Shown piece by piece: positions 22,836 to 27,440 of a stretch of 27,440 bases of DNA. Source of the stretch: JABEVB01 sp049965775 (GTDB taxonomy: Bacteria > Planctomycetota > Phycisphaerae > WQYP01); the NCBI GenBank assembly GCA_049965775.1, contig JBMFVX010000030.1, positions 1-27,440 of the forward strand, in the 5' to 3' direction. Every line of letters starts with the position of its first letter. Position 1 is the stretch's first letter. The notes under the pieces are model-generated. The model was not told where the DNA came from. It did not search any database and saw only the letters and a list, made by a program, of their open reading frames with translations. The translations under genes and the position numbers were made by a program.

Positions 22836-25800
22836 AAACCATGAACGATCAAGCAAACAATAAAAATGAAACCGCTTCGAAACCTCGCGAGTCTCCTACC
22901 CCCCCACCCGGCGGCATGGGGCAGGATGGTGCAGCCAAATCGCGTAAACGACGGCGCCGCTGGCCGCTCATTCTGGCGGCTTCACTCCTGGTTATTATTC
23001 TTCTCGTGCTGGCATTGCCAAGTTTGTTGTGTACCGGCCCTGGCGTGAGTTTTATTGAATCTAAAATTGATAGCGCCACCGGCGATAAGGTTCGCATCGG
23101 TTCGTTATCGCTGGGATGGTTTACACCCACAAGAATTGACGGTCTTAATGTGTCAGCCAACCAAGGCAACATGCTGGCCCAAGGCGTCAATATTCATACC
23201 GGGCTTTCGTTACTGTCGCTTCTGCAAAACTGGCGCAAACCGGGAACCATCAACATCAACATCGCAAAGTTGACGCTTAAGCAGCAAGTAGCCACAAGCG
23301 CGAAGCCAGCTTCGGCCTCGGTCTCAAGCGCGGCAACAACTCAAAGCGTACACACAACTTCACCAACCAACAAGACGTTGACGCTGCCGCTCATAACAAA
23401 TGGGTGCCTTAAGCTCACCATAGGCAAATTCGAGTGGCAGGCTGTCGGCAGTCCCGCGGTGAGCGCCGCCGATACAAAGCTTGATCTGGCGATAGACACC
23501 ACGGGTGCAAGTTTGCCTCTGCACTTTTCCACCACTGTGCGCGTAGGTGGTAAAACACCGGCAGCGGTCGCCGCGGATGGCAGCTTTCAACTTTTTCAGC
23601 AAGGTCACCTGCTGCCCACCAACCAAATGGTTGCGGAGCTTGCGGCTTCCGTCAAATCCCTGGATATGCAATCACTCAATCCGCTGTTGGCGCAGGCTGG
23701 CGTTAAACTGCAGTTTAATAGCGGCATATTTAACGCCCATATCGCCCTCAAGGCGCAGGCCAACGAAGCTGGCTCGCTGCAGGCTGATTTGTCCATGGAC
23801 AATGTCTCGCCGCGGGGCGACCTTCTTCGCGGCGATAAACCTGCTTTTCGCCGCACAACTCTTTCACTGGCCGCAACGTGGAGCCACCATCAATTTGTCA
23901 TTCTGCCGTCACAACTCACCAGCGATGCAGCCTTGCTTAAAATATCAGGCAAGGGATCACTCACGGCCGTTGAAGCCGCTCTTCATGGTCAGGCGGTTGC
24001 TGCTCCAGGTGCATCGGTTGAACTGCAGGGGCAGGCCGACTTGCACCAGCTTTGTTCACAAATGCCGCACCTGATGGGTATTCCGCCCAGCACAAAAGTA
24101 TCGGGCGGCTCCGTCAGCCTCATCGCCACGGCAGCGCTTGAGCCTTCGGCAGCAGCTTCCACCCCCGATTCGTTGCCGCCCGTAACCATCAGTACGAGTC
24201 TAAAAGTCAATCATCTGGACTGGAAAGACACCGTGTACAACCTCGGCCGTAAAGCGGACCTCACGCTTAAGGCCACCATCAATACGCTGGGCCAGCCGGC
24301 GACCATTGCCGTGGATTCTATCATTGACAACAGCAATGGGCCGCCATCGCAGCTGGCGATCAACGGCAGTGCTGATATCTTTCAGAACCGCCAACTGCTT
24401 TCAGTTAATCAGATGCTCGCAAAGGCGCACCTTCGCATGAAAGCCTCGTCGCTGGACCTTGAACTTGCCAACAGTTTGTTGGCACGCATGGGCGTGAGAT
24501 TTCAGGCACATGGGGTACTCAGCGGAACCCTAATCGCCAATCTTCAGAGTGCTCAAACGGGCGAGGCGAAGGCGGAGTTCACGATTGCTGGCGCCGCAGT
24601 CGCCGGCGCAATATTTAAGGGCGACTCCCCTGAACTCGGCAATGTGATCATTTCCCTCGACGTGGCAAAATCCGTCAATGCCCTCGACATTCGGCGCTTT
24701 GCGGTGCAGAGCCAGCCCCTAATGGTAACTATCCACGGCCAGACCACTCTTCCGGCGATCGAAGCGCTCGGAGCAGGCAACCATTCACTCACGCAAGGTA
24801 GTATTGACGCAACCATAATCTGTCACCTACCCGAGCTCACCGCGGCATTCTCACGGACGCTGGGACTGAATCAGTCGCACATAAGCATTCAAAAAGGTGA
24901 ACTAAAATTGGGGGCGGTTGTTTCCGGCGCAGCCGACCATTCCGACGCCGCTGTTACTGTAACGACCTCCACCGTGCACGGACAGCGGCTTGGCCAAGAT
25001 TTCGCCATTGATCCTATAAGTATTTCTGCCGGCGCTCAATGCCGCGGCAAACCATGGGAACTCACGCAACTTGCCATTCGCCAATCCATAAATCAAGGTG
25101 CGCAGGTCAGGTCGGGCACACAAACGATCGCCTCCATTACGGTCAAGCCACAAACCGCTGATGCCCAAGCCTATATGCTGACCGTTGACGCCAACTTGCA
25201 GCAACTGATGGCCGAAACCCAGCAGTTTGTAAACATGACGGAACGAACCCTTGCGGGCCAGCTTCACCTCGCGCTGCTCGCCACAAAAGTGCTCTCAAGC
25301 AAGCCCGGCTATCAACTGGCCCTGCAGGTTAAAAATGCGGCCTTTTCATCAGGGCCGGGCCAAGTGGCTTTTAATGACTCGCTGGTGAGCCTGAACGCGG
25401 CCGGACACATGCAGCTTGATTCTGGAAAGTTCGCAGGCATTCAGGACACATCTCTGGAGTTTACCTCATCACCCATTACCATTGGAGCCGGCGCTTTTAC
25501 CCTCAACAAAACCGCAACCGGCGCAGTGGCCATACCAGCCGCGAGCGTCAGCATCGCCCAAGCCGACCTGGCATTGCTGGCTCACATTGCAGCTCCCGCA
25601 GTGCCCATGTTGGCCCATTACAACCTTGCCGGCAAGGTCTCGCAAAGCACCCTCGCCGCCACATACACTGCCGGCAACATAGGTATTAATTCGCTCCACC
25701 TGCAAATTGATAATCTTCTGCTGTCCTCCACCAATCCTTCGCTTGCCGGCAATGCATTTAGAGAAGCCCAATGGACGGCCGACCTCGCAGGCGACATACA

Positions 25801-27256
25801 CACCAGTCCAAGTTTTTCCGCTGCGCTTACGAACCTGACAATGGCAACGCGGGATAAGGCCTTTGCCATCACGGCAACAGGCCCTCTGGAAGCAGGATTA
25901 GGCCCCAAACAAACTCTTTCGCTGAATTGTCCTCGCCTCGCACTACAGGCACAACTGCCTCTGCTCAAGCCGCTGCTGATAACGCTGGGCAAACTGGCAC
26001 CCGGAGCGCAGCTATCGGGCCAACTTGCCAGCACCATTCGTGGCACCGCAGCCGGCAATGTGCTGACCATTCAAACAAACACCCGTGTCAATCAATATCA
26101 GCTCGTTTTGCCTGGCGCCGCTGCGAAACTTCCTCCTACCGACATCGCGGCAAGTTTGGATGGTACAGTTAATCTCCATGCCAAAACCTTTACCGCTCTG
26201 ACCGACAACACCATTTCCGAAACGGCCGTAGGGGGCGAAGGTTCCGATCGTGTACTCATAAGCAAGGGCAGCATCGCCGCCTGGGGCGCCGGCGGCAGCG
26301 AAGACATCAGCGGTTCAATCGAGTACGACCTGGCCCGTTTGAATATTTTACTCCAACCATTTTTACCACAGGGCCTGGCTATGAGCGGAAAGCATACGAT
26401 GGCGCTGCACATCACTGGAACGCTTACCCACGATGTCGGTCTGCGACAATTGCGCGGCCTTGTTATCGCACCAACGGCCTTGGCCTTCGATAAAATCTCG
26501 GTGGATGGCCTTAATCTTACCAACGGCAGCATTCCGCTGGCCGAATCCGCTGGAGTCTTGACGATCGGGCCGGCGAAGATACCCGCCAACAACGGTTACA
26601 TTAACCTCAACGAACAGATTGATTTTAATCAGCCGATTCCTCTACTCGAACAAACCGGCCCGGTTCAAATCAGCGACAATATCAATGTTAATGGGGCCCT
26701 CGGCGGGTCGCTGCTGCGCTTCCTGCCGCTGACATGGGGCGTCAGCAAGAGTCAGGCCGGACTTATGCGGGTAAGCGGCGTGGTAAATCTGCAACTGCAA
26801 AAACTCAGCCTGCCGCTGCAGCAGGCCGCGCTTAAAAAAGATGGTACTCTCGAAGGCACCGTCAGCATGACACATTTAACCACTCAAAGTCCGCTGTTCA
26901 GCATGATTGGCAGCACCATCAAACCCCTCACTATGCTGCAGGGAGGCAATATGAGCGTGGCTGACAGCGGCATACGTCCTACCAACTTTAAGCTCGTGCA
27001 GGGGCGCATTGAGTACCAGCATCTGAAAATGGTACTTACCAGCTTTGGTTTGGATCTTTCGGGTTGGGTCGCCCTCGACAACACGCTGCACATGGATGTT
27101 GAGGTAACCGGTGCCGGCTTGAGTGTGCCGATTCCACTGGCCATTGATGGCACCACCAGCCAACCCAAACTCAAGCTCTCAGCCAAGCCGCTCAAGCAGA
27201 TAGGCAACACCATTAAGCACCTGCCTAATCTGCTCAACAATATTTTCGGGCATTAG
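22832..27256 (+). CDS. large membrane-anchored AsmA/TamB-like envelope protein
   Basis: The protein has 1474 residues: a cytoplasmic N-terminus with a basic patch (KSRKRRRRW, 36-44), one membrane helix (about 45-66), and a very long periplasmic part made of beta-strand-rich sequence. After the helix comes the AsmA-like opening 'FIESKIDSATGDKVRIGSLS', then 'LGWFTPTRIDGLNV'. The C-terminus has the AsmA-type ending: 'SVADSGIRPTNFKLVQGRIEY', 'LDLSGWVALDNTLHMDVEVT', 'VPIPLAIDGTTSQPKLKLSA'. Proteins of this class form long hydrophobic grooves thought to carry lipids across the periplasm. An internal duplication is visible: about 249-505 resembles about 511-755 (DGSFQLFQQGHLLPTNQM against NGSADIFQNRQLLSVNQM). 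The first start, ATG 22832, overlaps the preceding small frame; ATG 22841 is an alternative with GGA 8 nt upstream. The family is inferred from architecture; the cargo is unknown. Confidence 0.8.
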   Translation: MKTMNDQANNKNETASKPRESPTPPPGGMGQDGAAKSRKRRRRWPLILAASLLVIILLVLALPSLLCTGPGVSFIESKIDSATGDKVRIGSLSLGWFTPTRIDGLNVSANQGNMLAQGVNIHTGLSLLSLLQNWRKPGTININIAKLTLKQQVATSAKPASASVSSAATTQSVHTTSPTNKTLTLPLITNGCLKLTIGKFEWQAVGSPAVSAADTKLDLAIDTTGASLPLHFSTTVRVGGKTPAAVAADGSFQLFQQGHLLPTNQMVAELAASVKSLDMQSLNPLLAQAGVKLQFNSGIFNAHIALKAQANEAGSLQADLSMDNVSPRGDLLRGDKPAFRRTTLSLAATWSHHQFVILPSQLTSDAALLKISGKGSLTAVEAALHGQAVAAPGASVELQGQADLHQLCSQMPHLMGIPPSTKVSGGSVSLIATAALEPSAAASTPDSLPPVTISTSLKVNHLDWKDTVYNLGRKADLTLKATINTLGQPATIAVDSIIDNSNGPPSQLAINGSADIFQNRQLLSVNQMLAKAHLRMKASSLDLELANSLLARMGVRFQAHGVLSGTLIANLQSAQTGEAKAEFTIAGAAVAGAIFKGDSPELGNVIISLDVAKSVNALDIRRFAVQSQPLMVTIHGQTTLPAIEALGAGNHSLTQGSIDATIICHLPELTAAFSRTLGLNQSHISIQKGELKLGAVVSGAADHSDAAVTVTTSTVHGQRLGQDFAIDPISISAGAQCRGKPWELTQLAIRQSINQGAQVRSGTQTIASITVKPQTADAQAYMLTVDANLQQLMAETQQFVNMTERTLAGQLHLALLATKVLSSKPGYQLALQVKNAAFSSGPGQVAFNDSLVSLNAAGHMQLDSGKFAGIQDTSLEFTSSPITIGAGAFTLNKTATGAVAIPAASVSIAQADLALLAHIAAPAVPMLAHYNLAGKVSQSTLAATYTAGNIGINSLHLQIDNLLLSSTNPSLAGNAFREAQWTADLAGDIHTSPSFSAALTNLTMATRDKAFAITATGPLEAGLGPKQTLSLNCPRLALQAQLPLLKPLLITLGKLAPGAQLSGQLASTIRGTAAGNVLTIQTNTRVNQYQLVLPGAAAKLPPTDIAASLDGTVNLHAKTFTALTDNTISETAVGGEGSDRVLISKGSIAAWGAGGSEDISGSIEYDLARLNILLQPFLPQGLAMSGKHTMALHITGTLTHDVGLRQLRGLVIAPTALAFDKISVDGLNLTNGSIPLAESAGVLTIGPAKIPANNGYINLNEQIDFNQPIPLLEQTGPVQISDNINVNGALGGSLLRFLPLTWGVSKSQAGLMRVSGVVNLQLQKLSLPLQQAALKKDGTLEGTVSMTHLTTQSPLFSMIGSTIKPLTMLQGGNMSVADSGIRPTNFKLVQGRIEYQHLKMVLTSFGLDLSGWVALDNTLHMDVEVTGAGLSVPIPLAIDGTTSQPKLKLSAKPLKQIGNTIKHLPNLLNNIFGH

Positions 27257-27289
27257 CAGGGGTGCGTGACACTTTTCGCGGGCAAGATT

Positions 27290-27298
27290 TGCTATAAT
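27290..27298 (+). promoter_or_regulatory. strong extended -10 promoter
   Basis: TGCTATAAT is a perfect TATAAT box with the TGn extension. No good -35 lies at 17 nt (CACTTT); GTGACA (27266-27271) is 21 nt away, too far for normal spacing. Transcription should start near 27305. Confidence 0.55.
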
Positions 27299-27308
27299 TG
27301 AGGCTGGA

Positions 27309-27332
27309 TGATCCACCATGGACGGTGGATCA
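27309..27332 (+). promoter_or_regulatory. 9-bp hairpin or operator just downstream of the transcription start
   Basis: TGATCCACC (27309-27317) and GGTGGATCA (27324-27332) form a perfect 9-bp stem with the loop ATGGAC, starting about 4 nt into the predicted transcript. It could protect the mRNA 5' end or, as DNA, be a repressor site. Confidence 0.5.
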
Positions 27333-27363
27333 GGATAAGTGTTGATTCAAGGAGGAGTATGCC

Positions 27364-27435
27364 ATGTCGTCTTGCTTCAGTCGGAATTGGACAAGGGGGC
27401 TTTTGGCGTTAAGGATACAATGGCGCCGTTTTTAG
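27364..27435 (+). CDS. candidate 23-residue leader ORF at the start of a truncated transcription unit
   Basis: AAGGAGG (27349-27355), the strongest ribosome-binding site in the window, is 8 nt before ATG 27364. That frame encodes MSSCFSRNWTRGLLALRIQW plus RRF and stops at 27435, five bases before the window edge. The other two frames compete: ATG 27359 (17 residues) is too close to the site, while the frame starting at GTG 27339 stays open to the window end and contains an ATG at 27420 with AAGGA 4 nt upstream. So either this is a short arginine-rich leader peptide before a larger gene, or the real gene is in another frame and is cut by the window edge. Confidence 0.3.
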   Translation: MSSCFSRNWTRGLLALRIQWRRF

Positions 27436-27440
27436 GAGTC

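Overview
The window looks like chromosomal backbone from a Gram-negative-type bacterium, most likely a planctomycete (Phycisphaerae-like). This is an inference. It rests on the mix of a TIGR03790-family secreted protein, short zinc-ribbon/transmembrane proteins of planctomycete style, an F-ATPase b subunit with a signal-peptide-like N-terminus, a very large AsmA-like envelope protein and weak Shine-Dalgarno signals. I see no phage, transposase, CRISPR array, rRNA or tRNA.

Layout. Positions 1-465 carry no intact gene: there is a 13-bp inverted repeat (4-91) and a decayed gene end on the minus strand (164-448). Minus-strand genes 466-2133 are a two-helix membrane protein with a helical-repeat cytoplasmic part and xseB. 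Plus-strand genes 2315-5306 are an M20 amidohydrolase and an exported TIGR03790 protein. Minus strand 5333-9612 holds a zinc-ribbon/VWA-like membrane protein, a LysM protein with an apparently dead L,D-transpeptidase-like domain, 5-formyl-THF cyclo-ligase and rarA. A lone plus-strand PAP2 phosphatase (9881-10621) converges on gltX and ubiD (minus, 10646-13829).

The core of the window is the F-type ATP synthase operon on the minus strand, 22468 down to 13952. Its order is AtpI-like A, atpZ, AtpI-like B, atpB, atpE, atpF, atpH, atpA, atpG, atpD. The two AtpI-like genes are clear paralogs of each other on either side of atpZ. No atpC (epsilon) follows atpD: a good promoter for ubiD begins right after the atpD stop. 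The presumed operon leader can fold into a two-tier hairpin.

Divergent from the atp operon is a 4.4-kb gene for a membrane-anchored AsmA/TamB-like protein with an internal duplication (22832-27256). The window ends with a new transcription start: an extended -10 promoter, a perfect 9-bp hairpin and a very strong ribosome-binding site whose reading frame is cut by the window edge.

Functionally, the ATP synthase and a UbiD-family decarboxylase (possibly quinone synthesis) make an energy-metabolism block. It is flanked by DNA maintenance (rarA, xseB), folate and translation genes, and envelope genes. The most notable points are the duplicated AtpI-like assembly/cation genes, the missing epsilon gene, unusual residues around the catalytic arginine of subunit a, and the structured atp leader.
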